From contig QHCD01000035.1 in the NCBI GenBank assembly GCA_003244255.1, forward strand, positions 1 through 64,000: 64,000 nucleotides of DNA, given 5' to 3'. Positions 16,422 to 24,352 of this stretch are shown in pieces. Source of the stretch: Pseudonocardiales bacterium (GTDB lineage Bacteria > Actinomycetota > Actinomycetes > Mycobacteriales > QHCD01). Position 1 is the stretch's first letter, and the number at the start of each line of letters is the position of its first letter. Made by a program: the position numbers and the translations under genes. The notes under the pieces are model-generated. The model was not told where the DNA came from. It did no database searches and worked only from the letters and a program-made list of their open reading frames with translations.

Positions 16422-16596
16422 CTAGGGTCCCGTGAACGAAGTATGTTTACCGGCTGCGGCGCCCTGATGCACGCCGGCGGCGTTGTCCTTCTCGCCCGTA
16501 GCTCCGCTACGAGCTCGTCGTCCGCACCTGTAGGAATTGCCGGACCCTCATCCGGATCACCGCATCCGGCAAACGACTTCGTTCACAGGACACTAG
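16422..16596. repeat. 175-bp MITE-like element with long terminal inverted repeats
   Basis: Left arm 16422-16459 and right arm 16560-16596 are imperfect inverse copies: both begin CTAG-N-GTCC-Y-GTGAACGAAGT and continue to GTTT-R-CCGG-M-TGCGG. The ~100-bp centre encodes nothing and contains a smaller hairpin (CGTAGCTCCGCTACG). The left arm lies upstream of the TetR gene, and the right end supplies the TAG stop of the LigD-type polymerase gene. A minimal relative is at 9017-9049. Confidence 0.75.
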
Positions 16597-17495
16597 TGTG
16601 TTCGGGGGAGCAGGCCGTCGGCATCGAGTGTGGCGGCGTGCAGGTCGCCGTCCCGTTCGACCCGGTCCAGCACGTCTGTCGCGGTGAACGTCAACGGCCG
16701 GTTTCCGGCTACCTCGTCCCACGTGACCGGCGTCGACACCGACGGGACCGAGGTGGCACGCAACGAGTAGACGCAGACCGTCGTCTTCGCCGGATTGTTC
16801 TGGCTCCAGTCGAGGAAGACCTTGCCGTGGCGCAACGGCTTGGCCATCTTGGCGACGACGAGCGTGGGGTGCTCGCGCTCGAGGCGCTCGGCGACGGCAC
16901 GGGCGTACTCCGAGGTCCGTCCGGCCGCGACGGGCCTGATCGGCACGCTCACCTGCATGCCCTTCTGGCCACTGGTCTTCGGGTAGGCCGCGAGATTGTC
17001 CTCGGTCAGCACTTCGCGCAGCAGCAGCGCGACCTCCCGGCAGCTCGTGATGTCCGCGGGCGCTCCGGGGTCGAGATCGAACACCAGGAGATCGGTGCCG
17101 CGCTGCCCACCCCTGGGCCCGACCTGCCACTGCGGGACGTGCAGCTCCAGTGCGGCGAGGTTCGCGAGCCACACCAGGCTCGGCAGGCCGTCGACGACGA
17201 CGTAGTCGATCTCCTCGCGGTCCTTGGTGCTGCCCGGCACGGGCAGGCGGGCGGTCCGCACCCAGTCCGGCGTGTGTGACGGCGCGTTCTTCTCGAAGAA
17301 GAACTTGCCGTCGACACCGTCGGGATAGCGCTTCACGGTGAGCGGGCGGTCGGCGAGGTGCGGCAGCAGCGCGGGCGCGATGCGGGTGTAGTAGTCGATC
17401 ACCTCGCCCTTGCTGAAGCCGCCGTACATCTGCTTGTCCACATTGGACAGTGACAGCTCGCGGCCGTCTACGCGGACGCGCACCGACTTACTCAC
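16593..17495 (-). CDS. LigD-type polymerase (primase-polymerase, end joining)
   Basis: A 300-residue stand-alone PolDom of the archaeo-eukaryotic primase superfamily, which fills gaps and adds (ribo)nucleotides at double-strand breaks. Visible are LSNVDKQMYGGFSKGEVIDYYTRIAPALLPHLADRPLT, the catalytic DLDPG (about 139-143) and the KTSGQKGMQVSVPI loop, in which the usual histidine of SGxKGxH is glutamine. It overlaps the ligase gene by 8 bp (GTGAGTAA), so the two are coupled. With Ku divergent upstream, this is a split LigD. The nuclease (phosphoesterase) domain of mycobacterial LigD is absent. The stop codon belongs to the MITE-like repeat. Confidence 0.9.
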   Translation of the reverse strand: MSKSVRVRVDGRELSLSNVDKQMYGGFSKGEVIDYYTRIAPALLPHLADRPLTVKRYPDGVDGKFFFEKNAPSHTPDWVRTARLPVPGSTKDREEIDYVVVDGLPSLVWLANLAALELHVPQWQVGPRGGQRGTDLLVFDLDPGAPADITSCREVALLLREVLTEDNLAAYPKTSGQKGMQVSVPIRPVAAGRTSEYARAVAERLEREHPTLVVAKMAKPLRHGKVFLDWSQNNPAKTTVCVYSLRATSVPSVSTPVTWDEVAGNRPLTFTATDVLDRVERDGDLHAATLDADGLLPRTH

Positions 17496-18465
17496 GGATC
17501 ACCTCACGCGCGGGCTTGTCGTCGCGGATTCCCTGGAAGACAGGGAAACGCAACCGGCCGGTCGGTGTCCACTCGGAGAACTCCACCTCGACCACGACGA
17601 CCGGTTCGCACCATTCGACGTCGCGCGCCTCGGTGCGGTTGAGTTCGTCGGCGAACGGCGAATCCGGTCGGGCCAGGCCGCGCAGCCGCTCGCGCAGGTT
17701 GCGGATGCTGCTGTCCGACAGCCCGCTGCCGACCTGTCCCGCATAGCGCAGCGCCGCGCCGTCGTAGTAACCGATGGTCAGGGCGCCGATGGAGCCGCCG
17801 CGGCCACCCGCCCCGCGCTGCCATCCACCGACCACGAATTCCTGGCTGGTCTTGAGCCGCAGCTTGATCCAGTCGGCGCTGCGAATCCCCGGCCGGTACG
17901 GCGAGGTGAGCCGCTTCGCGACGACGCCTTCGAGCTGCTGCGCACGGCAGGCCTGCAGGGTGGCCTTACCGTCGTCGAACGACGGCGCGACCGTCCACTG
18001 TGGACTCTCCAGCGCCAGCCTTTCCAGCGTGGCCCGGCGCTCGGAGTAGGGACGCGCCGTGAGGTCGACGCCGTAGAGCCGCAGCAGGTCGAAGACGACG
18101 AACGTGACCGGCGCCATCGCCGCGAGGTGAGCGGCCGCGGGGGCGTTGCGGACGTGCATCCGCGGCTGCAGAGCCGCGAACGACGGCCGGCCGTCGGCGA
18201 ACGCCACCACCTCGCCGTCGAGCAGCGCGTCGTCGCATGTCTCGGCGAGTCCGTGCAGCTCCGGATAGGCGAGCGTCACCTCGTGCTCGGTCCGACCGGT
18301 CATGCGAAGACCCTCGGGCGCGATATCGGCGAGCACCCGCACGCCGTCCCATTTCAGCTCGTACGCCCAGCCGGGTCCGTCGGGCAGCGGCCCGGCGGTG
18401 GCGAGCATCGGCTTCACGCCGGCCATCCTGCCGGAGCCGGGCGGCCGGACAGAACCGCGCGACAT
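17488..18465 (-). CDS. ATP-dependent DNA ligase (LigD ligase-domain type)
   Basis: A 325-residue ATP-dependent ligase. The nucleotidyl-lysine motif is YELKWDGVR (about residue 40-48), with DGEVVAF, FVVFDLL, EGVVAKR and WIKLR representing motifs III-V; the C-terminal OB-fold carries YAGQVGSG and VEVEFSEWTPTGRLRFPVF. This is the sealing component of non-homologous end joining. Starts are uncertain: ATG 18465 or ATG 18426 (13 codons later); neither has a good ribosome site, and the latter would leave more space for the divergent ku promoter. The gene precedes and overlaps the polymerase gene. Confidence 0.9.
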   Translation of the reverse strand: MSRGSVRPPGSGRMAGVKPMLATAGPLPDGPGWAYELKWDGVRVLADIAPEGLRMTGRTEHEVTLAYPELHGLAETCDDALLDGEVVAFADGRPSFAALQPRMHVRNAPAAAHLAAMAPVTFVVFDLLRLYGVDLTARPYSERRATLERLALESPQWTVAPSFDDGKATLQACRAQQLEGVVAKRLTSPYRPGIRSADWIKLRLKTSQEFVVGGWQRGAGGRGGSIGALTIGYYDGAALRYAGQVGSGLSDSSIRNLRERLRGLARPDSPFADELNRTEARDVEWCEPVVVVEVEFSEWTPTGRLRFPVFQGIRDDKPAREVIRE

Positions 18466-18493
18466 GCCGCCGTAATGATGAGACGCTGGATGC

Positions 18494-19663
18494 ATGCGTG
18501 CGATCTGGAAGGGCGCGATCTCCTTCGGCCTGGTGAGCATCCCGGTCAAGCTCTACACGGCGACCGAGGAGCGCGACGTCGCGTTCCACCAGGTGCACCG
18601 TACGGACGGTGGCCGCATCAGGTATCGGCGGGTCTGCTCCGTCGACGGCGAAGAGGTGTCCTACGGCGACATCGCGAAGGGGTTCGAGCTGCCGAGCGGC
18701 GAGATGGTCGTGCTGACCGACGACGACCTCGCCGACCTGCCGCTGTCGACCAGCCGCGAGGTCGACGTCCTCGCGTTCGTGCCGCTGGAGCAGGTCGACC
18801 CGATCTACTTCTCCAAGAGCTACTACCTGGAGCCCGACGGCCCTGCCGCCAAGCCCTACGTGCTGCTCCGCGACGCCCTGGAGAAATCCGGTCGAGTAGC
18901 GATCGTCAAGGTCGCGATCCGCTCCCGCGAGGCGCTCGCCACGCTTCGCGTACGCGACGGCGTGCTGGTGATGGAGACGATGATCTGGCCCGACGAGGTG
19001 CGGGAGCCGGACTTCGCCTTCCTCGACGGCGACGTGACCGTGCGGGCGCAGGAGCTCTCGATGGCGGAGTCGCTGATCGAGAGCATGACCGGTGACTTCG
19101 CGCCGGAGGACTATCACGACGACTACCGCGCGGCCGTGGAGGCCGTCGTCGATGCCAAGGTCGAGGGTCGCGAGGTCGTGGCGCCGGTCGAGAAGGACAC
19201 CGGCGGGGCCGAGGTGCTCGACCTGATGGCCGCACTGCGCAACAGCGTGGCCGACGCGAAGCGGCGCCGCGGCGAGTCGGTCGCCGCCGATGACGCTGGC
19301 GATGACGACGAGCCGGACAGCGATTCTGCTGCCGCGCCGGCCAAGCCGCGGGCGGCGGCGAAGACCCGGTCCGGATCGGGCCGCGCCGCGAAGGCGACTG
19401 ATACCACCGCGACGGGCACCAAGGCAAGCGGTACCAACGCGGGCGGCACCAAGGCGACGGCCAGGAAGGCCGCGGTGGCCGCGAAGTCCACCGCGAAGCG
19501 CGCCGGCCCGGCGAAAGCGACCGCGCCGAGGAAGGCGGCCACGAAGGCCAGCGGGAGCTCGCGGGCCGCGAAGTCGGCACGGTCGGGACGAACGCGGACC
19601 GCCACGTCGGTCCGGTCGAAGCCCCGCGCTACCACGGCGAAGCGGGCCCGCAAGAGCGCGTGA
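18494..19663 (+). CDS. ku: Ku end-binding protein
   Basis: A 389-residue homodimeric Ku that threads onto double-strand DNA ends and recruits LigD. The core (about 1-260) begins MRAIWKGAISFGLVSIPVKLYTAT and contains RIRYRRVCSVDGEEV, a typical bacterial Ku. After it comes a ~115-residue tail made of Ala, Lys, Thr and Gly (for example KATAPRKAATKASGSS), like histone-H1-type tails, longer than in minimal Ku proteins. Basic Ku tails are known to help bind DNA and move along it. It is divergently transcribed from the ligase gene with a 28-67 bp gap, and its stop overlaps the hydrolase start (GTGA). Confidence 0.95.
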   Translation: MRAIWKGAISFGLVSIPVKLYTATEERDVAFHQVHRTDGGRIRYRRVCSVDGEEVSYGDIAKGFELPSGEMVVLTDDDLADLPLSTSREVDVLAFVPLEQVDPIYFSKSYYLEPDGPAAKPYVLLRDALEKSGRVAIVKVAIRSREALATLRVRDGVLVMETMIWPDEVREPDFAFLDGDVTVRAQELSMAESLIESMTGDFAPEDYHDDYRAAVEAVVDAKVEGREVVAPVEKDTGGAEVLDLMAALRNSVADAKRRRGESVAADDAGDDDEPDSDSAAAPAKPRAAAKTRSGSGRAAKATDTTATGTKASGTNAGGTKATARKAAVAAKSTAKRAGPAKATAPRKAATKASGSSRAAKSARSGRTRTATSVRSKPRATTAKRARKSA

Positions 19664-20652
19664 CCGGCTCGTCGGCCGGCGCCGCGGCGCCCCAGCGACT
19701 CGACGCGGCGACACCGGCCGCCAGGGCATCGGCCGCCCAAGCACCGGCCGACCGGACCAGCATCGAACGCATCGTCGTCGACGGCCGGGGGATCGCGGTG
19801 CGGCGTGGTTTCGGCCCGGCGGGGGGGCAGCCGGCGCTCTACGTGCACGGGCTCGGCGGGTCGTCGACGAACTGGGTCGACGCCGGCGTGCTGCTCGGTG
19901 ACGCCCTTGACGGCGAGGCCATCGACCTGCCCGGCTTCGGCGAGTCCGACCCGCCGGCCGACGGTGACTACCGGTTGCGGCGACTGGCCGACATCGTCGC
20001 GCACGTCATCGAGGCACGCGGTCGCGGACCCGTACACATGGCGGGCAACTCCCTCGGCGGTGCGGTCGCGGCTCAGCTCGCGGCCGGCCGGCCGGAGCTG
20101 GTGCGCACCCTCACCCTCGTCGCACCGGCAATGCCCGACCTGCGCCCCCGCAACCGCATCCGGGCGCTGCTCGCCGCCAGCGCCGTGCCCGGCGTGCCGC
20201 GGGTCGCCGAGTGGCACCTGGTCGGCGCCCCGATCGAGAGCAGCCAACTGCGGGTGCGCCGCGTGATCGACTCAGTGTTCGGCGACCCGGCGGTGATCTC
20301 ACCGGACCGGCTGGCCGATGCGATCGGTGAGGCGGAGCGGCGGGCCAGCCTGCCCTGGGCCGACGAGGCGTTCGCGCGTTCGCTGCGCGGCCTGCTCGCG
20401 GCACACCTGCGAGTCGGGCGGTCCTCGCTGTGGGCCGTGCTGCCCCGAATCCGCGCCCGCACGCTCGTCGTCTGGGGTGGCGCCGACCTACTGGTGCCCG
20501 TCGAGCTCGCCGCCCGCACCGCCGCCGCCGTGCCGGATGCGCGGCTGATGGTGCTCCCGGGCGTCGGCCACACCCCGCAGATCGAGGCACCGGGAGAAGT
20601 GGCCGCGGCGATGCGTGACCTCCTCGGCGCGCCGCTGTCGTCGACCGGGTGA
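19660..20652 (+). CDS. Alpha/beta hydrolase
   Basis: A 330-residue alpha/beta-fold hydrolase. The oxyanion HGLGGSSTNW (about 64-73), the nucleophile elbow GNSLGG (about 129-134), the acid in WGGADLLVP and the last histidine in GVGHTPQIEAP form the full catalytic set. The N-terminal ~35 residues are Ala-rich and probably not part of the fold, so a later start is possible, but the GTG at 19660 overlaps the ku stop. Substrate unknown. Confidence 0.85.
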   Translation: MTGSSAGAAAPQRLDAATPAARASAAQAPADRTSIERIVVDGRGIAVRRGFGPAGGQPALYVHGLGGSSTNWVDAGVLLGDALDGEAIDLPGFGESDPPADGDYRLRRLADIVAHVIEARGRGPVHMAGNSLGGAVAAQLAAGRPELVRTLTLVAPAMPDLRPRNRIRALLAASAVPGVPRVAEWHLVGAPIESSQLRVRRVIDSVFGDPAVISPDRLADAIGEAERRASLPWADEAFARSLRGLLAAHLRVGRSSLWAVLPRIRARTLVVWGGADLLVPVELAARTAAAVPDARLMVLPGVGHTPQIEAPGEVAAAMRDLLGAPLSSTG

Positions 20653-20682
20653 GCAATCCGACCTGTGGCACGCTTGGGCCCA

Positions 20683-21672
20683 ATGCCCAGCCACCCATCC
20701 CCGCCGGCGCCGCAGCACCCCCGGACGCCCGCCCGACCCGACGCCGAGTCGCCGGCGCGGCGACCCCGGGGCCGGCGCAGCTGGCTGGTCCGGTTCGTCG
20801 ATGACAACGGATGGCGCGCATACGCCGTCCCGGTGCTCGTCGTGGCGACCGTCGTGTGGATCGGCAACGTCGCATCCGGCAGCACCAGCCACGCCAGCCG
20901 CACGCCGGCGGCGGCTACGCGGACGCACCCGATAACCCGTACCGTCCCACCGTCCACGCCCCCGCCGGCGTCGGCCCCGCGCTCGGTACCGCCGTCGGGT
21001 CCAGTGGCTGCGTCAGCCGATCGGGATCAGCCGACGGCGCTGCCCACGGGTCACTCGCAGCGGGAGCTGCAGGCGTTGCCGGCCGGGGCGTCGTACCCGC
21101 TGCGGGGCGATGGCACCTTCGCGTTGGTGCCCGGATCGACGCCGGTGTCCGGCACCGGTCCGCTGCACCGCTATCGGGTGAGCGTCGAGCGCGGGTTGTC
21201 CATCGACGCGGCCGGTTTTGCCGCTGCGGTCGCGAAAACGCTCGGCGACCGCCGCGGCTGGGTTCACGGCGGCGCGATGTCCTTCCAGCGGGTGTCCACA
21301 TCTCCGGCCGACTTCACCATCACGCTGACGTCATCGCTCACCGAACGCAGCATGTGCGGCTACACCCTCAAGGTCGAGACGTCGTGCTTCAACGGTGGCC
21401 GGGAGACGGTCTACGTCAACGTGTCGCGGTGGATCCGCGGCGCCGTGGCGTTCGGCGGCGATATTCCGCTCTATCGCTACTACGTCGTCAACCACGAGGT
21501 CGGGCACGCACTGGGCCACCACCACATGACGTGTCCCAAGACGGGCTCGCCGGCGCCGCTGATGATGGAGCAGACGCTCGGTACCACGACCGGCGGCCGG
21601 ACGTGCCGGCCGAACGCGTGGCCCTACGTGAACGGCGTGTTCGTCACCGGGCCACCAGCAGCAGGCTACTGA
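20683..21672 (+). CDS. DUF3152 membrane-anchored zinc metalloprotease-like protein
   Basis: A 329-residue protein with a proline-rich cytoplasmic N-terminus, one transmembrane helix (about 48-68, AYAVPVLVVATVVWIGNVASG), a disordered Pro/Ser linker and an extracellular DUF3152 domain. The zinc-binding signature is NHEVGHALGHHH (about 274-285), a zincin/metzincin-like HExxHxxxxxH, followed by CPKTGSPAPLMMEQT. Paired cysteines (CGYTLKVETSCF) may form a disulphide. It matches Rv3207c in synteny with moeZ. The ATG at 20683 is selected over the GTG six codons upstream because conserved sequence starts later. Confidence 0.8.
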   Translation: MPSHPSPPAPQHPRTPARPDAESPARRPRGRRSWLVRFVDDNGWRAYAVPVLVVATVVWIGNVASGSTSHASRTPAAATRTHPITRTVPPSTPPPASAPRSVPPSGPVAASADRDQPTALPTGHSQRELQALPAGASYPLRGDGTFALVPGSTPVSGTGPLHRYRVSVERGLSIDAAGFAAAVAKTLGDRRGWVHGGAMSFQRVSTSPADFTITLTSSLTERSMCGYTLKVETSCFNGGRETVYVNVSRWIRGAVAFGGDIPLYRYYVVNHEVGHALGHHHMTCPKTGSPAPLMMEQTLGTTTGGRTCRPNAWPYVNGVFVTGPPAAGY

Positions 21673-21757
21673 CGGCCGACGAACGGTCGGGAAGAATGGT
21701 GCGGCGACCCGTCGTTGTACCCGACGTCAACCCCCGTGCCTGTCGAGGAGTCCGCTG

Positions 21758-22918
21758 GTGTCCCTCCCGCCCCTGGTCGAACCCGCCGCCGAGCTCACCG
21801 TCGACGAGGTGCGCCGCTACAGCCGGCACCTGATCGTCCCCGACGTCGCCATGGACGGCCAGAAGCGCCTGAAGAACGCGAAGGTCCTCGTCGTGGGCGC
21901 CGGCGGCCTCGGCTCGCCGGCGCTGCTCTATCTCGCCGCGGCCGGCGTCGGCACCCTCGGCATCGTCGACTTCGACGTCGTCGACGAGTCGAACCTGCAG
22001 CGGCAGATCATCCACGGGCAGAGCGACATCGGCCGGCTGAAGGCCGAATCGGCACGCGATTCGATCGCCGAGATCAACCCGCTGGTGGCGGTGCGGCTGC
22101 ACACCGAGCGGCTCGACTCCTCCAACGCGCTGGCGATCTTTGCCGGCTACGACCTGATCCTCGACGGCACGGACAACTTCGCCACCCGGTACCTGGTCAA
22201 CGACGCATGCGTGCTGCTCGGCAAGCCCTACGTGTGGGGCTCGATCTTCCGGTTCGACGGCCAGGTCAGCGTGTTCTGGGACGAGCACGGGCCCAACTAC
22301 CGCGACCTGTACCCCGTGCCGCCGCCGCCGGGAATGGTGCCATCGTGCGCCGAGGGCGGTGTGCTCGGCGTCCTGTGCGCCTCGATCGGTTCGGTGATGG
22401 TCAACGAGGCGATCAAGCTGATCACCGGCATCGGCGACGTGCTGCTCGGGCGGCTGCTCGTGTACGACGCGCTGGAGATGAGCTGGCGCGAGATCGCCGT
22501 CCACAAGGACCCGTCCACCGCCAAGATCACCGAGCTGATCGACTACGACGCGTTCTGCGGCGCGGTCTCCGACGAGGCCGCCGAGGCGGCAAAGGGCTCC
22601 ACCATCACCGCGGTCGAGCTCAAGGACATGATTGATGCCGGCAAGGACTTCCTGCTGGTCGACGTCCGCGAGCCGGCCGAGTACGAGATCGTGAAGATCC
22701 CCGGCTCGGTGCTGATCCCGAAAGGCGACATCCTCTCCGGCGCAGCGCTCTCCCAACTGCCGCAGGACCGGCCGATCGTGCTGCACTGCAAGTCCGGCGT
22801 CCGATCGGCGGAGGCGTTGGCGGCGGTCAAGGCCGCCGGGTTCCGCGGGGCCGTGCACGTGCAGGGCGGCGTGCTCGCCTGGGCGAATCAAGTGGACCCC
22901 AGCCTGCCGACCTACTGA
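21758..22918 (+). CDS. moeZ: Adenylyltransferase/sulfurtransferase MoeZ
   Basis: A 386-residue two-domain enzyme. The E1-like domain (about 10-265) has the nucleotide-binding GAGGLGSPALLYLAAAGVG and DxDxVDESNLQRQ motifs and the arginine/aspartate set typical of MoeB/ThiF; it adenylates the C-terminal Gly-Gly of sulphur-carrier proteins (MoaD, ThiS, CysO). The C-terminal rhodanese domain (about 290-386) has the sulphur-carrying cysteine in LHCKSGVRSAEAL. It thus activates and thiolates carriers for molybdopterin, thiamin and cysteine synthesis. GTG at 21758 follows GAGGAG by seven bases. Confidence 0.95.
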   Translation: MSLPPLVEPAAELTVDEVRRYSRHLIVPDVAMDGQKRLKNAKVLVVGAGGLGSPALLYLAAAGVGTLGIVDFDVVDESNLQRQIIHGQSDIGRLKAESARDSIAEINPLVAVRLHTERLDSSNALAIFAGYDLILDGTDNFATRYLVNDACVLLGKPYVWGSIFRFDGQVSVFWDEHGPNYRDLYPVPPPPGMVPSCAEGGVLGVLCASIGSVMVNEAIKLITGIGDVLLGRLLVYDALEMSWREIAVHKDPSTAKITELIDYDAFCGAVSDEAAEAAKGSTITAVELKDMIDAGKDFLLVDVREPAEYEIVKIPGSVLIPKGDILSGAALSQLPQDRPIVLHCKSGVRSAEALAAVKAAGFRGAVHVQGGVLAWANQVDPSLPTY

Positions 22919-22920
22919 CG

Positions 22921-23760
22921 CTAGCGTCGCGCGGTCACGCCGCTGGAAACGCCGGACTCGCTCGGCTCGGCGACGGCGCCGGTCGCCGTCGGGAAGTCAC
23001 CAGTGCCCGGTGCGACGTCGGCGGCTGTTTCGCTGCGCAACGGCCGGCGCCGGTCGACCGCGACCGTCGCCATCAGGATCGCGACGCCGATCAGCCATCC
23101 GGCGATGATGTCGCTGAACCAGTGCGTGTCGAGGTAGATCGATGCGACGCCGACGATGAGCGAGGCGAGCGTCGTCAATGCCGCGCCCGGCCAGGCGTGC
23201 CGCAGCGGTCCGTAACGCATCAGGGCGTAGACCACGATGCCCCAGGTGACGATGACGTTCGAGGCGTGCCCGGAGGGGAAGATCGTGCCGCCCGCATACA
23301 GCGCGGCGGTGTTGTCGTACGGCGCGAGCCGCGCGGTGTAGAACTTCGCACCGCCGACGACGACGTTCAGGGCGAGGAGAGCGAAGCCGAGCACCAGCAG
23401 CGGCCGCCAGCTGCGGCGGCGCCAGGCCAGGATCGCGATGATGATCAGCGCCGGTATCAGCGTCGGCCCGCGCTGGCCGATCATCACCAGGTAGAACATC
23501 GCGTCGTAGATGTGCGGGTAGCGCAGGTCCAGGCGCAGGTAGTGCACCGTGTAGTCGAAGGTGACCAGCGAGCCCGCGGTCAGTACCTGCTGGATGATCC
23601 ATGCGGTCGCGAGCAGCACCAGCGTGAGGGTGATCGCGAACCGCCGCCGCAGCAGCGACCGGCCGCCGCTGCTGGCCAGCGCGCCGAGGCGGGAAACCAT
23701 CGAAGCGGTGGTGCCGCCCGGCGCACGGCGAGCAGTGCCGGGTCGCCCGGTCACCGCCAT
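22921..23760 (-). CDS. PAP2-family membrane phosphatase
   Basis: A 279-residue protein with about six transmembrane helices. The three PAP2 motifs are present in order: KFYTARLAPY, FPSGHASNV with the catalytic histidine, and SIYLDTHWFSDIIAG with the nucleophilic histidine. The first is shortened compared with KX6RP. Likely substrates are lipid phosphates such as undecaprenyl diphosphate or phosphatidic acid, but this cannot be decided. The gene converges on moeZ with a two-base gap. A leading ~35-residue basic segment precedes the first helix. Confidence 0.85.
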   Translation of the reverse strand: MAVTGRPGTARRAPGGTTASMVSRLGALASSGGRSLLRRRFAITLTLVLLATAWIIQQVLTAGSLVTFDYTVHYLRLDLRYPHIYDAMFYLVMIGQRGPTLIPALIIIAILAWRRRSWRPLLVLGFALLALNVVVGGAKFYTARLAPYDNTAALYAGGTIFPSGHASNVIVTWGIVVYALMRYGPLRHAWPGAALTTLASLIVGVASIYLDTHWFSDIIAGWLIGVAILMATVAVDRRRPLRSETAADVAPGTGDFPTATGAVAEPSESGVSSGVTARR

Positions 23761-23985
23761 GCTCCTCGGCCCCTCCGCTGCTGCGTCGCAGCCCGCAGTG
23801 GCTGCAACCGGATACCTTCCCGGTCATCGACAGGACGTGCGGCCAGCGGCGCTGGTTCCGGGCCCTGGTGCGGGCGCGACGTTGACCGTCTGGTGACCAA
23901 CTCTACGGGGCCGCAGATCGGTGGGCGACCCACTGGGTCTACCCACCCTCGTGCGACCGGGCGCCGCGCTGTCATGCTCCCTTCG

Positions 23986-24294
23986 ATGGACGGCCCAGTA
24001 CACGCTCGGGATGACGACGTTGTCGAGCGGGTGCTCGCCGTCGTCGAGGCGATTCCGGCCGGGCGGGTGTCGTCCTACGGCGACGTCGCGGCCATGGCGG
24101 GCTCGCGCGCGCCACGGATGGTCGGGCAGGTGATGGCCCGTTACGGCGATGGCGTGCCGTGGCACCGGGTGCTGCACTCGGACGGCACGCCCGTGCCTGC
24201 GCTGGCCGCCCGCCAGCTGGCGCTGCTCGCGGCCGAGGGTGTGCCAGCTCGCAACGGCCGGGTGGACATGCGGGCGGTCCGCTGGAGGGGATGA
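23986..24294 (+). CDS. Alkyltransferase-like (ATL) DNA-binding protein
   Basis: A 102-residue relative of O6-alkylguanine-DNA alkyltransferase. It keeps the DNA-binding part VVEAIPAGRVSSYGDVAAMAG but the reactive cysteine of PCHRV is tryptophan in PWHRVLHSDG, which defines the ATL class. ATLs bind O6-alkylguanine without repairing it and pass the lesion to nucleotide excision repair. Start is either ATG 23974 or 23986; the shorter form matches mycobacterial Rv3204 in length. It lies 58 bases before adnA. Confidence 0.9.
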   Translation: MDGPVHARDDDVVERVLAVVEAIPAGRVSSYGDVAAMAGSRAPRMVGQVMARYGDGVPWHRVLHSDGTPVPALAARQLALLAAEGVPARNGRVDMRAVRWRG

Positions 24295-24352
24295 CCCTGC
24301 GCTGCCGCCGGCGTCATGGCCGGCGGTCACGGCGGCGTGCTTTCATGCCGAC

